Source: Methylophaga thalassica MP
Lineage (GTDB): Bacteria > Pseudomonadota > Gammaproteobacteria > Nitrosococcales > Methylophagaceae
Assembly: GCF_000214595.1 (NCBI RefSeq)
Contig: NZ_AFIG01000001.1
Location: 496,001 to 560,000 of the forward strand
Length of the DNA: 64,000 nucleotides
Direction of reading: 5' to 3'
A program made the translations under genes and the position numbers. The notes beneath the pieces were generated by a model. It was not told where the DNA came from. It saw nothing but the letters and a program-made list of their open reading frames with translations, and ran no database searches. Numbering within the stretch: position 1 is the stretch's first letter; every line of letters starts with the position of its first letter. Shown here in pieces: positions 20,625 to 30,104 of the stretch.

Positions 20625-21716
20625 ATGGGATTTAAGTGCGGTATCGTCGGTTTACCTAATGTTGGCAAATCAACCTTGTTTAATGCATTGACTGAAGCCG
20701 GTATCGATGCGCAGAACTATCCTTTTTGTACTATTGAGCCTAATGTCGGCATCGTTCCCGTACCTGATCCACGTATGGATAAACTGGCAGCTATAGTAAA
20801 TCCAGAACGGGTTTTACCTACCACGATGGAATTTGTCGATATCGCCGGTCTGGTGGCGGGTGCCTCAAAAGGTGAGGGTCTGGGCAATAAATTTCTGGCC
20901 AATATTCGCGAGACAGATGCGATTGCACACGTAGTACGTTGTTTTGAAGATGACAATATCGTGCATGTCGCCGGTAAAGTGTCACCTTTGGATGATATTG
21001 AAGTGATTAATACCGAGTTAGCGCTTGCGGACTTGGAAAGTGTTGAAAAAGCCATCACCAAAACGACTCGTGATGCCAAAAGTGGTGACAAAACGGCTAA
21101 AGCCAGATTAGAGCTACTTACACAAATGCGTGATGAACTGGATAGTGGCAAACCTGTTCGTGCCATGGGCTTTGATAAAGAGCAGCTGGCTTTGATTCGT
21201 GACTTACATCTGCTGACGATCAAACCCACTATGTATATTGCCAATGTCTCTGAAGATGGCTTTGAGAATAACGCTGCTTTAGATGCCGTCAAACAATTCG
21301 CTGAGCAAGAAAATGCTAATGTCGTCGCGATTTGCGCAGCGATTGAATCAGAAATCGCAGGCTTGGAAGATGATGAAAAAGTCGAATTTCTAAGTGAAAT
21401 CGGACAAGACGAGCCGGGCTTGAATCGTGTTATCCGTGCCGGTTATGAATTGCTTGGTTTACATACTTATTTTACAGCCGGTGTAAAAGAAGTCCGCGCA
21501 TGGACGGTCAAAGTAGGCGCGACAGCACCAGAAGGCGCTGGCGTTATTCACACTGACTTTCAGAAAGGTTTTATCCGCGCAGAAGTCATCAGCTACGACG
21601 ATTTTGTTCAGTACAACGGTGAACAGGGTGCGAAAGATGCCGGTAAGTGGCGTCTGGAAGGCAAAGAATATGTCATCAAAGATGGCGATGTGATGCATTT
21701 CCGCTTCAACGTCTAG
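20625..21716 (+). CDS. ychF: Ribosome-associated ATPase YchF (Obg family)
   Basis: A conserved P-loop NTPase that binds ribosomes and is linked to oxidative-stress responses. The 363-residue protein has the P-loop GLPNVGKST, the switch region [24 protein letters not shown] in place of the GTPase NKxD specificity motif (typical of this ATP-preferring family) and a C-terminal TGS domain. Last gene of rplY-pth-ychF. Confidence 0.97.
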   Translation: MGFKCGIVGLPNVGKSTLFNALTEAGIDAQNYPFCTIEPNVGIVPVPDPRMDKLAAIVNPERVLPTTMEFVDIAGLVAGASKGEGLGNKFLANIRETDAIAHVVRCFEDDNIVHVAGKVSPLDDIEVINTELALADLESVEKAITKTTRDAKSGDKTAKARLELLTQMRDELDSGKPVRAMGFDKEQLALIRDLHLLTIKPTMYIANVSEDGFENNAALDAVKQFAEQENANVVAICAAIESEIAGLEDDEKVEFLSEIGQDEPGLNRVIRAGYELLGLHTYFTAGVKEVRAWTVKVGATAPEGAGVIHTDFQKGFIRAEVISYDDFVQYNGEQGAKDAGKWRLEGKEYVIKDGDVMHFRFNV

Positions 21717-21769
21717 CATTCTGGGATATGATGTCGTGAGTTCTTATTTCTTTCTGACATAGGCAAGCT

Positions 21770-22819
21770 ATGAAGACGGCGTCATTCTCCTTTTACTTCT
21801 TATCGTTAGCTATCGGTTATACACCACTGGTCAATGCCGATGATAAGTTAAATCAATGCTTGCTCACTCAACTGGCGACAGCAGATGACACCATGTCAGT
21901 CGGTGATATTAAACAATTATGTGACTCCTCAATCACCCAGAACACTATTGAGGAAGCCTCTCCCAATCCTGAGCCTGTTGACGTTAAAGTAACCAGTACG
22001 GGTTTAGAGACAGAAGACAAGTCGGCGATTACCCGACGCTTATTTTTGGAAAAGAAAGAAGCCAAAAACCCGTTTGTATTATTACCGCATAAGCCGAATT
22101 ACATTATCTTAAGTAATAATATGTCTGCTCCGAATGAAGCGCCATTTGAAGCAGCCTATCCGAATGACAATATTCATTTGCAGCCGTGGGAAACCAAGTT
22201 CCAAATCAGCCTGAAGCTGCCAGTGGCTTACGATCTCTTCAATGGTCGGGCTGATGCCTATGTAGCTTATACCAACCGGTCATTTTGGCAGCAGTTTAAT
22301 AAACACAGTTCTTCGCCTTTCCGTGAGTCTGATCATGAACCGGAAGCCTGGTTATCATTCAAAAACGATTATGAATTGTTTGGTATAAAAAATTCACTTA
22401 TTCGTACAGGTATTGTCCACCAGTCAAATGGTCAGGCAGGTGAGTTATCACGTAGCTGGAACCGGGTTTATGCGGACTTTGTGTTTGAGCACAATGATTG
22501 GTACTACTCATTTAAACCATGGTGGCGAATCCCGGATAGCAGCAGCGATGACGATAATCCGGATATTGAAGAATATATGGGTAACTTTGAATTCGGCGCT
22601 GTCTATAAAATGGATAATCACAGCTTCGATATTCTGCTGCGGAATAACCTGAATTTTGATGATAACTATGGCGCTGTTCAGTTAGGCTGGAGTTTCCCGC
22701 TGACAGACCGTGTGAAAGGTTATGTGCAATGGTTTAATGGCTATGGAGAAAGCCTGATTGACTATGATGCCCACTCCAATAGTATCGGCTTTGGTATCCA
22801 GTTGAGTGACTGGTTATAA
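21770..22819 (+). CDS. pldA: Outer-membrane phospholipase A
   Basis: A calcium-dependent dimeric beta-barrel that removes surface-exposed phospholipids from the outer membrane. The 349-residue precursor has a signal peptide ending near residue 23 (PLVNA-D). About 100 residues of periplasmic linker follow, then a barrel with the OMPLA active-site pattern VHQSNGQAGELSRSWNRVY (His and Ser of HxSNG, then Asn of SWNR). It is a single gene, 53 bases after ychF. Confidence 0.93.
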   Translation: MKTASFSFYFLSLAIGYTPLVNADDKLNQCLLTQLATADDTMSVGDIKQLCDSSITQNTIEEASPNPEPVDVKVTSTGLETEDKSAITRRLFLEKKEAKNPFVLLPHKPNYIILSNNMSAPNEAPFEAAYPNDNIHLQPWETKFQISLKLPVAYDLFNGRADAYVAYTNRSFWQQFNKHSSSPFRESDHEPEAWLSFKNDYELFGIKNSLIRTGIVHQSNGQAGELSRSWNRVYADFVFEHNDWYYSFKPWWRIPDSSSDDDNPDIEEYMGNFEFGAVYKMDNHSFDILLRNNLNFDDNYGAVQLGWSFPLTDRVKGYVQWFNGYGESLIDYDAHSNSIGFGIQLSDWL

Positions 22820-22877
22820 ATATGATTATTTCACTTGAAACTTAAGCATTTATATCGTATTATTTCGCGCTTCGTGT

Positions 22878-22954
22878 GGCTATGTAGCTCAGTTGGTTAG
22901 AGCACATCACTCATAATGATGGGGTCGGTGGTTCGAATCCACCCATAGCCACCA
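22878..22954 (+). tRNA. tRNA-Met (anticodon CAU)
   Basis: 77 bases. The acceptor GGCTATG pairs with CATAGCC, the anticodon loop CTCATAA gives CAU, and the T-arm has GGTTCGAATCC. CCA is encoded. The 1:72 G-C pair indicates an elongator-type tRNA, although a CAU anticodon could also be the tRNA-Ile whose C34 is modified to lysidine. Confidence 0.92.
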
Positions 22955-22962
22955 ACAGATTC

Positions 22963-22994
22963 AAAAGCCGGAGTTTCTACTCCGGCTTTTTTTT
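22963..22994 (+). terminator. Terminator after tRNA-Met
   Basis: AAAAGCCGGAGT and ACTCCGGCTTTT form a perfect 12-bp stem around TTCT, followed by further T residues. It starts eight bases after the tRNA. Confidence 0.95.
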
Positions 22995-23086
22995 CGCCTG
23001 TGAATTTGTATAGTGATGAAATCAACGTATACATGGCGTGGTTAGGTTGAGCCTTAAAATCAGCCCAAACTATGACCTCATCAGGT

Positions 23087-23566
23087 TCAAAACATAGTAT
23101 TGTCGTTGGCTGAGGTTTCTGGCACAGCTTGAATAACATCCCAGTGTTCAACTATTACGCCATTTTCTACGCGGAAAATATCAACAACCGCTTGTCCACG
23201 ATCGTCTGCATTTTCAACAGAGTGCACATGCAGAAACACAAGATCATTATCTGTCGCACTTCTGACAATATCTGCTCTGGATTGTGGATGTGTTTTGAAA
23301 TATCCCTCGAAGTAGTCAAGCAAAGGCGCTTTGCCATCAGGAACATCAGGATTGTGTTGGATATAGTCCTCAGCCAGAACCTTTGCCGCTTGCTCAACCT
23401 TATGTTGGTTAAAAAACTGATTATAAAAGTGGATAACAAGTTGACGATTGGCTTCCTCTTTAGCCAGATCCCGATGGCTAGCTGGTTCAGCAGTCACATT
23501 TGCGGTGAATAATACTAAACCAAGGCTAAGCAGGACCGGGAAGACTTTTCGTGATAGTGTTTTCAT
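23087..23566 (-). CDS. Secreted SnoaL-like (NTF2-fold) protein
   Basis: A 159-residue protein with a Sec signal peptide (MKTLSRKVFPVLLSLGLVLF then TANVTAEPA), so probably periplasmic. The mature part has the SnoaL-like pattern FYNQFFNQHKVEQAAKVLAE, YIQHNPDVPDGK and VDIFRVENGVIVEHWDV, close to the COG4922 group annotated as predicted aldol-condensation enzymes. The actual substrate is unknown. It lies 20 bases downstream of the NmrA-like gene on the same strand, so both are likely under the HxlR regulator encoded divergently. Confidence 0.8.
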   Translation of the reverse strand: MKTLSRKVFPVLLSLGLVLFTANVTAEPASHRDLAKEEANRQLVIHFYNQFFNQHKVEQAAKVLAEDYIQHNPDVPDGKAPLLDYFEGYFKTHPQSRADIVRSATDNDLVFLHVHSVENADDRGQAVVDIFRVENGVIVEHWDVIQAVPETSANDNTMF

Positions 23567-23586
23567 TATTATTTCCTTGATATTTT

Positions 23587-24198
23587 TTAATAACCGACAG
23601 TAAAACGTTGGCGAGGGTGTTGTGGTGTTTCAATCTCATCGACCAGAGCCACAGCATAATCTTCATATGAGATGTGGCTGCCATTGTCTGAGGTGAGAAG
23701 AGTGTCTTTACCCAGCCTGAACTGACCTGTACGTTCACCTGGGCCAAACAGGGCTGATGGGGATAAGAAGGTCCAGTTAAGCTCCGTTTCTTTTTGTATT
23801 TCATCGAGAAAGTCTGCCCCTTTGTTTGCTTCAGCCTTATAGGCTTTTGGGAATTCAGGTGTGTCGATGAGACGAAGTCCGGGTTTTACTTCCAGACTGC
23901 CAGCACCACCAACTACTAAATAGCGCGGCACGCCGGATTTTTTAACCACATCGATAATGTGTTTTGCTTCAGTATCATTAAATTTTACGGCGCTTACCAC
24001 GACGTCATGCCCCCTAAGATGTGGAACAATGTCATCGATGTTAAGCAGATCGGCTTTTAATACAGTTACGCCGGGTAATGATGGAATGTTTTCTGGATGA
24101 CGTGAGATAGCCGTAATCTGATGATGTCTGTTTGATAGTTCTTTGACTATTCTTGAACCAACTTCTCCAGAAGCGCCAATGATGGCAATGTTTGACAT
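23587..24198 (-). CDS. NmrA-like NAD(P)-binding protein
   Basis: A 203-residue Rossmann-fold protein with IAIIGASGEVGSRIVKEL at the N-terminus, LRGHDVVVSAV, LVVGGAGSLEV and NWTFLSPSALFGPGER. It matches the COG2910 group of putative NADH-flavin reductases or epimerases. A good AGGAGG ribosome binding site precedes the ATG. Divergent from an HxlR regulator and followed by the SnoaL-like gene. HxlR proteins often control such genes in response to electrophiles or quinones, so a redox or aldehyde-stress role is plausible but inferred. Confidence 0.85.
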   Translation of the reverse strand: MSNIAIIGASGEVGSRIVKELSNRHHQITAISRHPENIPSLPGVTVLKADLLNIDDIVPHLRGHDVVVSAVKFNDTEAKHIIDVVKKSGVPRYLVVGGAGSLEVKPGLRLIDTPEFPKAYKAEANKGADFLDEIQKETELNWTFLSPSALFGPGERTGQFRLGKDTLLTSDNGSHISYEDYAVALVDEIETPQHPRQRFTVGY

Positions 24199-24208
24199 AA
24201 TAAACCTC

Positions 24209-24249
24209 CTAATAGTATCTAATAAATATTAGGTCTATAATGTAGACCT
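24209..24249. promoter_or_regulatory. Candidate HxlR operator (two inverted repeats)
   Basis: AGGTCTA-TAATG-TAGACCT (24231-24249) is a perfect 7-bp inverted repeat. Next to it, CTAATA (24209-24214) and TATTAG (24227-24232) form a second one. Both lie 10-50 bases upstream of the NmrA-like gene, between it and the divergent HxlR gene, where a dimeric winged-helix regulator would bind. Confidence 0.6.
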
Positions 24250-24325
24250 TTGAGTTAAGCGTAGATACTTTTTCTTGAGCTGACAAGAAGTCAATTTCAG
24301 CGTACTAAGTTACTTGGAGGTGACC

Positions 24326-24721
24326 ATGACAACGACTAATTCTGTCGAAACGCAGACAGAGACTGAGTTTGACCATCCTTGTCCGATACGAGATGTGTTG
24401 GATAGAATCGGCGATCAGTGGAGTTTATTAATCCTAACCACATTAGCGCCGGCGACTTTGCGCTTTAATGAACTTCATCGTGAAATTGGTGATATCTCCC
24501 GACAGATGTTATCTCGCACTTTAAAACGATTAGAGCAGGACGGGTTTATTGAACGTAAGATCTATGCCGAGGTGCCACCGAAAGTGGAATATAAACTCAG
24601 TCCTCTTGGCCATTCATTTCTTGAACCTATGCAAGCCCTTATTGCCTGGGCTGACAGCAATCATGCACAGATTTGTCAGAGTCGACGCCAGCACAGAGCA
24701 AAAAAAGATGGACAAGCCTAG
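24326..24721 (+). CDS. HxlR-family transcriptional regulator
   Basis: A 131-residue winged-helix protein with the family signature CPIRDVLDRIGDQWSLLIL, RFNELHREIGDISRQMLSRTLKRLEQDGFIER and YKLSPLGHSFL. The Cys in HPCPIRD is at the position used as a redox sensor in some HxlR proteins. The ATG at 24326 follows a perfect GGAGGTG. It is divergent from the NmrA/SnoaL-like pair and probably controls it and itself through the inverted repeats at 24209-24249. Confidence 0.92.
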   Translation: MTTTNSVETQTETEFDHPCPIRDVLDRIGDQWSLLILTTLAPATLRFNELHREIGDISRQMLSRTLKRLEQDGFIERKIYAEVPPKVEYKLSPLGHSFLEPMQALIAWADSNHAQICQSRRQHRAKKDGQA

Positions 24722-24785
24722 ATAGGTATTAATCAAAAGATAGGAATATCTTATCGGTGTAATTTAGAGTAGCCAGGAGAAGTGT

Positions 24786-25751
24786 TTACTTTCTGGCAGG
24801 CCATTTAGGTCTGAAAGGCTGATAGCAATAGAGAAGCAGTAATAGTGCTAATGCCGCCGCTATTTTATTAAACTGCGTGGGCTGTGTTGCCTCATAAGCA
24901 AAATCAGTGTTTTGTAGTGCCTTGGCCATATCCCTATTGTTTTCCAAGTGGTGATAGAGCATATGGTTTTGTTGAGCCAGATCCATTAAATAGTCTTGTT
25001 TGAGGCTGGATAGGTGTTCGATGCCAACGGCTTTGGCCGTGCCCCATGGGCCATTACGTGGAATGTATCCCTCGACCTTGCTGGGATCCTCCGGTAGGCC
25101 AAAGCGTGAAGCATGAGGCACATCTTCAGCAGTATAGAAACCTATCTGTACACCATCCTCGTCAAACTTGGGAATTTTACTCAGACCCAGTTCACCGACA
25201 CCAATAATCATGCCTGCCTTCCAATCTTCTTTTTGATCTTCAGTATCCAGATAACTGAAATCGGGAGCATAACGTGGATTGATGGGCGGTGCTTCGTGAC
25301 CATCGGTAAAAAAGACTAATTTACTGCCAGCGAGCACATCATTCAGCATCAGCTCACGCGTATTATATAAAGCCTGACCGATATTACTATCAGCTACCCA
25401 GGCCATTCGCCAGTCGAGTGCATGAATACTGGCCTCAAGAACAGGGTAATCACTACATACCTCAATGGGTGAATAGAGTAAAGCAGGTACGCGTTCGGTA
25501 AATACAGCTAAGCCTACTTTTGAGCCACATGGCAGGCTTCTGGCCGCATTCAGCATAGCGGTTTTCGCTTTTTCTAAACGACTGATTGCACCGCCGTGTT
25601 TATCAGAATAGTCCTGCACATTCATGCTACGGGTAATATCAAGCACAAACACAAAGTCATAGCTTTTTACTGTGAAGGGTAAAGGAGGCAGAACGATGGC
25701 TATCAGTAATAAGACGGCGGCAGCTATCAGTGCATATAAACGCTTCATCAT
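24786..25751 (-). CDS. mxaL: MxaL, methanol dehydrogenase maturation protein (vWA domain)
   Basis: A 321-residue protein with an N-terminal membrane segment, a von Willebrand A domain whose metal site is DITRSMN (DxTxS variant of DxSxS), and a C-terminal membrane helix before FRPKWPARK. The order mxaR-S-A-C-K-L and its vWA architecture identify it. MxaACKL are known from methylotroph genetics to be needed for an active, calcium-loaded methanol dehydrogenase; the precise biochemistry of MxaL is not settled. Last gene of the minus-strand mxa transcript, convergent with the HxlR gene. Confidence 0.88.
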   Translation of the reverse strand: MMKRLYALIAAAVLLLIAIVLPPLPFTVKSYDFVFVLDITRSMNVQDYSDKHGGAISRLEKAKTAMLNAARSLPCGSKVGLAVFTERVPALLYSPIEVCSDYPVLEASIHALDWRMAWVADSNIGQALYNTRELMLNDVLAGSKLVFFTDGHEAPPINPRYAPDFSYLDTEDQKEDWKAGMIIGVGELGLSKIPKFDEDGVQIGFYTAEDVPHASRFGLPEDPSKVEGYIPRNGPWGTAKAVGIEHLSSLKQDYLMDLAQQNHMLYHHLENNRDMAKALQNTDFAYEATQPTQFNKIAAALALLLLLYCYQPFRPKWPARK

Positions 25752-25757
25752 AACAAC

Positions 25758-26327
25758 CTAAGGCAGACCTAAGGGAAAACCAGGCATGGCTGACCACAGC
25801 TCTTCTGAGCTTTCCTGCACTTCACCAGACTCTTGTAGATCGCCGAGAGGCAAGTCTCGGGATAATCGTTGTGCTGCTTCGAAATTATATTTGGCTGCCC
25901 AAAACTCGGGATCTTTTTTTAATGCAGATTTATAGAGATCTTTTGCCACATCAGCCAAAGCTGTTGCACGATCAATCCCCATTTTTTCAGCCGTTTCAAT
26001 CGCCTGTTGTAGATAGAGATTGCCCATATTGTAGTAAACCAGTTTTAACATGGCTGGAGAGCTGATCCGTTCGGCTTTGCCATAGGCATCGACAGCATCC
26101 TCGAACATACCGCGTTGTTGCAAATGATGAGCATAGGCAAACTGTACTTCGGGCTCTGTCAGATCAATCTCAGTAGCCTCCACTAAGCGTGGTGACTGTA
26201 GCAAACGTATTGCATCGTTGATGTCTTGCTGATGTTGCCTTTCTATTATTTGCAGGCCGAGTAGGGTAAGAAAAACGAGGCTAATCGCCAGCGTTAGATG
26301 TTGTAGATAAATACGGCGCAACATCAT
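25758..26327 (-). CDS. mxaK: MxaK, methanol dehydrogenase maturation protein
   Basis: A 189-residue protein with one N-terminal membrane helix (about residues 10-26) and a TPR-like periplasmic part (EVQFAYAHHLQQRGMFEDAV, LVYYNMGNLYLQQA). The start chosen is the ATG at 26327, which overlaps the mxaC stop by four bases; a longer frame to 26396 would run inside mxaC. Its place between mxaC and mxaL and its TPR-like helices match MxaK. The role, shared with MxaACL, is in maturation or calcium insertion of methanol dehydrogenase. Confidence 0.87.
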   Translation of the reverse strand: MMLRRIYLQHLTLAISLVFLTLLGLQIIERQHQQDINDAIRLLQSPRLVEATEIDLTEPEVQFAYAHHLQQRGMFEDAVDAYGKAERISSPAMLKLVYYNMGNLYLQQAIETAEKMGIDRATALADVAKDLYKSALKKDPEFWAAKYNFEAAQRLSRDLPLGDLQESGEVQESSEELWSAMPGFPLGLP

Positions 26328-27304
26328 GAGCGTTTCTCCAAAGATTTCACTGCAACAAGTAACAAAACAAAAAACAAAGCAAAGCCATAACACCATGCTG
26401 AGAGGCTCTGTTTTGGAAGCTTTTCTTGATAAATTAATGGCAGGCTTTCCAGTTCATCCAGCTCAGCCAAAGCGGCTTGTAGTGATTCTGCCGTATCGAC
26501 TTCATATGCATGGTATGGCACTGATAAGGTATTGAAAAACTTATGTAAATATCGTTCAGGCATGACTCTTGGGTTATCATCGCGATGCGATTTGGGCTCA
26601 CTGAAGATGCCTTGTCCGTTTTCAGTACGTAAGAAGAACCAGTACAGACTTACCCGGTAACGTTCAAACCATTCACGTAGGGTTTTCTGGGCACGATGGT
26701 CCAGAGTGGCGGCGCCATCGGAAACCAAAACGATCACACGTGATCCGGTGTGAGGCTGGTCTTTGAAATAACTCAAGCCCATGCCTAAACCTTTTGCAAC
26801 GTTAGTAAACGCTAACCCTGGTGTCTCCAGGCTATTAATCGCTGCCTGAATTGCACTTTTATGTTCAGTCAGCGGGCTGATGTAAAAAGGCTGGGTACTA
26901 AAACCGGCTACTCCGAATAAATCATGGGGACGGCGATTTACAAATTCGGAGAGTAAACGCCGGGCTGCTTGTGCTTTGGATTGCTCATTTTCATCCGGTG
27001 TCTGGCCGCCGAAGGTTTCATTCATACTGGCACTGCGATCCAATACAAAAACGATATGGGCACCTTGTCCGGTACGAGTCACAATTTGCTCAAGACTATG
27101 CAAACCAGCGAGTCCGATAATGACTGTGGCTATAGCCAGAGAAGCAGCAAGCTTAATTAAGCGGTTTAGCCAGATCGTCAGCGGATTAAGTTTAATGAGC
27201 TGTTTGCTGGGCGTAGCATGTCGCTCAAATAAGCTGCTGAAGAAAGGTAATAAGCTGAGTGGTAATAACACCAGCAGCCATGGCAGATGAAAGGCGAGAT
27301 TCAT
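26324..27304 (-). CDS. mxaC: MxaC, methanol dehydrogenase maturation protein (vWA domain)
   Basis: A 326-residue protein similar in layout to BatA-type proteins: membrane helices near residues 7-25 and 50-70, a vWA domain with an intact metal site (DRSASMN, about residues 88-94; later VLVSDGAAT), and a C-terminal helix before VKSLEKRS. Overlaps mxaA upstream and mxaK downstream by four bases each. Needed in methylotrophs for active methanol dehydrogenase. Confidence 0.9.
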   Translation of the reverse strand: MNLAFHLPWLLVLLPLSLLPFFSSLFERHATPSKQLIKLNPLTIWLNRLIKLAASLAIATVIIGLAGLHSLEQIVTRTGQGAHIVFVLDRSASMNETFGGQTPDENEQSKAQAARRLLSEFVNRRPHDLFGVAGFSTQPFYISPLTEHKSAIQAAINSLETPGLAFTNVAKGLGMGLSYFKDQPHTGSRVIVLVSDGAATLDHRAQKTLREWFERYRVSLYWFFLRTENGQGIFSEPKSHRDDNPRVMPERYLHKFFNTLSVPYHAYEVDTAESLQAALAELDELESLPLIYQEKLPKQSLSAWCYGFALFFVLLLVAVKSLEKRS

Positions 27305-28242
27305 GACTTACCGGAAACCACTTTGTCAGCGGCAGCGAGTCTGTCGCATAGACGAATACAATCGTTCAGCAGGTTTGGCTTGGGGGCTTCATCAAAGAAA
27401 AACACACATCTGGATTGCTGAAAAAAATCTTCTATCTGTGTCCGGCTCTCATTAAATTGTGGGTGCTGCTGAATAAAATCATCAATTTGTGAGGCAAACA
27501 CGGTATAAGATGCCCGTGAATTAAACGCATCATGCATGGCTTGCAAGCCTTGTTGAATCTGATCAACGGTGATGTTTTTATGTCGATTTATACGCTTGAT
27601 TTGACGCCGTGCGGTGTGAAAAGGTGAGGTATCAAACTTAGGCAATAACCCTGCGAGAGCAGCCCAGATAAGCAAGCATAGAATCGACAAACTGGCGTAG
27701 ATGATAATGGGGGATTGATAACGAGAAAGTGAGTGTGTTCTAGGTGCGATATCCGCTTTCATGAAGCCATCACTACCGTCATTATTACCCACACCACTCG
27801 CGGTAATTTCTTTGATAGGTGACATGATGAAGTGCCAGTCGGGTAAGGTGATTTCTACACGCTGATTTGCACTGTCTGTGAACACTAACTGTTGCTCAGG
27901 AATCAGCAAGGTACGAACATCAAGTGGTGCGTAAAATGTTTGATAGCGGAGGGTAAGATTGTAGATGGTCTTTTTACCCTGTTGCTCAGATGTCATACTC
28001 ACGCTATTCAGATCGAGCCAGTATGTGAGTTCACCTTCCACTGGTAACGAGGATGGGGATAAGGAATAGCCTTCATCCACGGCAATCAGATAGCGGTGTT
28101 CGATAACATCACCCACCATCAGGCCATAATTTCGCCCCTGGTCCATTTTGATAAGCTGAGCAGGCAGAACCGGTTCCGCGTAACAGGCAGCAGACAGCAG
28201 AAATAAGCTCAAAAGCAGTGAAATGGTGTTAATAAGCTTCAT
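27301..28242 (-). CDS. mxaA: MxaA, methanol dehydrogenase maturation protein
   Basis: A 313-residue protein with a signal peptide (LLLSLFLLSAACYAEP), a periplasmic beta-rich region to about residue 165, one membrane helix (IIIYASLSILCLLIWAALAG) and a cytoplasmic helical tail. Position between mxaS and mxaC, with a 4-base overlap with mxaC, identifies it. Genetic work in Methylobacterium implicates MxaA in calcium insertion into methanol dehydrogenase. Sequence similarity could not be tested directly here. Confidence 0.87.
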   Translation of the reverse strand: MKLINTISLLLSLFLLSAACYAEPVLPAQLIKMDQGRNYGLMVGDVIEHRYLIAVDEGYSLSPSSLPVEGELTYWLDLNSVSMTSEQQGKKTIYNLTLRYQTFYAPLDVRTLLIPEQQLVFTDSANQRVEITLPDWHFIMSPIKEITASGVGNNDGSDGFMKADIAPRTHSLSRYQSPIIIYASLSILCLLIWAALAGLLPKFDTSPFHTARRQIKRINRHKNITVDQIQQGLQAMHDAFNSRASYTVFASQIDDFIQQHPQFNESRTQIEDFFQQSRCVFFFDEAPKPNLLNDCIRLCDRLAAADKVVSGKS

Positions 28243-28252
28243 AAAGGGGTTC

Positions 28253-29059
28253 CTACTGCATCGAAAAGTATCGACTCATTTGTTTGGCGTCATAGTGATC
28301 AATCAACCAAAAAGGCTGTTGATTAAAGCGGCGGAATTGTTGTGTGAGGTAGGCTCTCCGATCTTCATATTGTTGCTGAATTTTTTGTTTCTGATCGCGG
28401 GTGATAAACACTAGAGAGCTGACACCCGTTTCAAGATCGGTCAGCTCAACAAATCGCCATAACGGGAAGTCGAGATACTCTTTGGATTGCCATAACACTA
28501 TGGGTACAACTAAATGCGCTGATAAAACGGTCATCAATGACTGTAATTGTGTTTCCGGCCAGTGAAAGTCTGAGACTAAAAATATGAGTGCAGGTTTGCC
28601 TGGTAACACGGGGAAAACCTGTTGGGTAGCTTCCGCATGATTGGACTCGGGGCTAAGCCTCGTAAACTCGGTTGTTAGGGCATCGATATCATCGAGCTTT
28701 ATTAGTTTTTCCTTGAGTAGATAGCAGGAAAAACGGTCATTAGCGGCTTCAACTGAGGCCTTAGTACTCTCATAGACTTCATGCAGTAATGCCGATTTTT
28801 CGTCATACAGCATTGAGGATGAACCATCGATAAGTAATAACACATCGATTTTGCTACGTTGTCTGTAACTTTTGACATGCAGAGACTCAAAAGGATCGGT
28901 CAGGCTGGCATTCAGGTCCAGCCTTGATGTATCGGGTTCATCCAAAAATAATGATTTTTTATAAAAGTCAGCGCCTGTACCTCGTTGCCGACTTTTATGT
29001 GAGCCCAGCATTAAGCCACTGACCAGGCCAGTGGTTTTGTAATCAAACGTCTGGTTCAT
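28253..29059 (-). CDS. mxaS: MxaS, DUF58-type protein
   Basis: A 268-residue soluble protein with the DUF58 pattern: RGTGADFYKKSLFLDEPD, then a vWA-like core beginning IDVLLLIDGSSSM (metal-site DxSxS). Such proteins partner with MoxR-type ATPases, and mxaR directly precedes it with a 4-base overlap. The pair probably acts as a chaperone system on methanol dehydrogenase maturation factors; this is by analogy. Confidence 0.9.
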   Translation of the reverse strand: MNQTFDYKTTGLVSGLMLGSHKSRQRGTGADFYKKSLFLDEPDTSRLDLNASLTDPFESLHVKSYRQRSKIDVLLLIDGSSSMLYDEKSALLHEVYESTKASVEAANDRFSCYLLKEKLIKLDDIDALTTEFTRLSPESNHAEATQQVFPVLPGKPALIFLVSDFHWPETQLQSLMTVLSAHLVVPIVLWQSKEYLDFPLWRFVELTDLETGVSSLVFITRDQKQKIQQQYEDRRAYLTQQFRRFNQQPFWLIDHYDAKQMSRYFSMQ

Positions 29060-30090
29060 GGTGATTGAATGGTATTCAATGCGGCAGTGATGAGTGATTC
29101 AACAATCTCATCACGGTTGTAGTCATAAACGGGGTTTAAAAAGAGTCGATGCTTGGCGATTTGCCGGATAATCATATGAAAATCTTCTGGCACTAATGCA
29201 TCACGGCCATTGAGCCAGGCATTGACTCTGGCGCCACGGGCAAGATAACTGATCCCGCGTGGTCCCATACCACCACGTAACATATTGCTTGTATCGACAT
29301 CGGTGATCTGAATGCCATATTCAGCAGGTTCACGTAGCGCACGACACAAGTGATAGCCGTAGTCTTGCACTTTTTCACTAGTGTGGACATGCTCCTGAAT
29401 GGCGGCAGCAACATCATTCAATTGCTGGAATGGCACGATGGCTTTATCCGCTGAATCCACCAGTTTGTCGGCATCATGGTAACGTGGATTAAACATCAGG
29501 TCTTTCAATTGCACTTCAGATTTTGGCTGCTCAACATGCAGCTCCATCATAAAGCGATCACGTGCTGCGGCAGGCAGCTCAAAGGTTTCATCCTTTTCAA
29601 TACGATTACGATCAGCAAACACCTGTAAATGAGGGAAAAAGTGTGTTTGGTTGAAAGCATGCACGCTACGTTCGGCCATGATTCTCAATAACAGAGAGTG
29701 GACCTGTGGACGTGCCCGGTTAATCTCATTGAAAAAGAAGATAGAGAGTTCATCTCCATGTTTCAGAACCGGCCCTGAACTGACACCTGGTTTACCATTT
29801 TCAGCAATATAGGTGTAATAGACGAGGTCATGCGGCATCAGATCAATGGTGCCCTCAATACGTTCAAAGTTACCACCCAGACATTCGGCTACAGTTTTCA
29901 GCAAGGTGGTTTTACCGACACCTACATCACCTTCAAGCAGGATATGTCCTCTGGAGAGCGTTGCAATGGTCATCAATCTGACAATGTGTTCTTGACCCAG
30001 GATGGTGCTGTTGATGCTGGATTCCATCTTAGCAATAAGCGCATGCCAATCTGACATCGCTATCGTTGATGTTTTAGATAGCTGGTTCAT
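29056..30090 (-). CDS. mxaR: MxaR, MoxR-type AAA+ ATPase
   Basis: A 344-residue AAA+ protein with Walker A GDVGVGKT (about residue 55) and a Walker B-like IFFFNEINRARPQ (the usual DE written as NE), followed by sensor and lid regions (GGMGPRGISYLARGARVNAW). The MoxR family takes its name from this methanol oxidation gene and acts as chaperone ATPases with vWA proteins. First gene of mxaRSACKL, lying after a terminator-like hairpin downstream of mxaI. Confidence 0.93.
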   Translation of the reverse strand: MNQLSKTSTIAMSDWHALIAKMESSINSTILGQEHIVRLMTIATLSRGHILLEGDVGVGKTTLLKTVAECLGGNFERIEGTIDLMPHDLVYYTYIAENGKPGVSSGPVLKHGDELSIFFFNEINRARPQVHSLLLRIMAERSVHAFNQTHFFPHLQVFADRNRIEKDETFELPAAARDRFMMELHVEQPKSEVQLKDLMFNPRYHDADKLVDSADKAIVPFQQLNDVAAAIQEHVHTSEKVQDYGYHLCRALREPAEYGIQITDVDTSNMLRGGMGPRGISYLARGARVNAWLNGRDALVPEDFHMIIRQIAKHRLFLNPVYDYNRDEIVESLITAALNTIQSP

Positions 30091-30104
30091 AGCGGTTTCA
30101 CATG

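Noticed and set aside
24737-24752. Small inverted repeat AAGATA-ggaa-TATCTT between the HxlR gene and mxaL as a bidirectional terminator
   Set aside because: The stem is short and AT-rich and lacks a clear T-run on either side.
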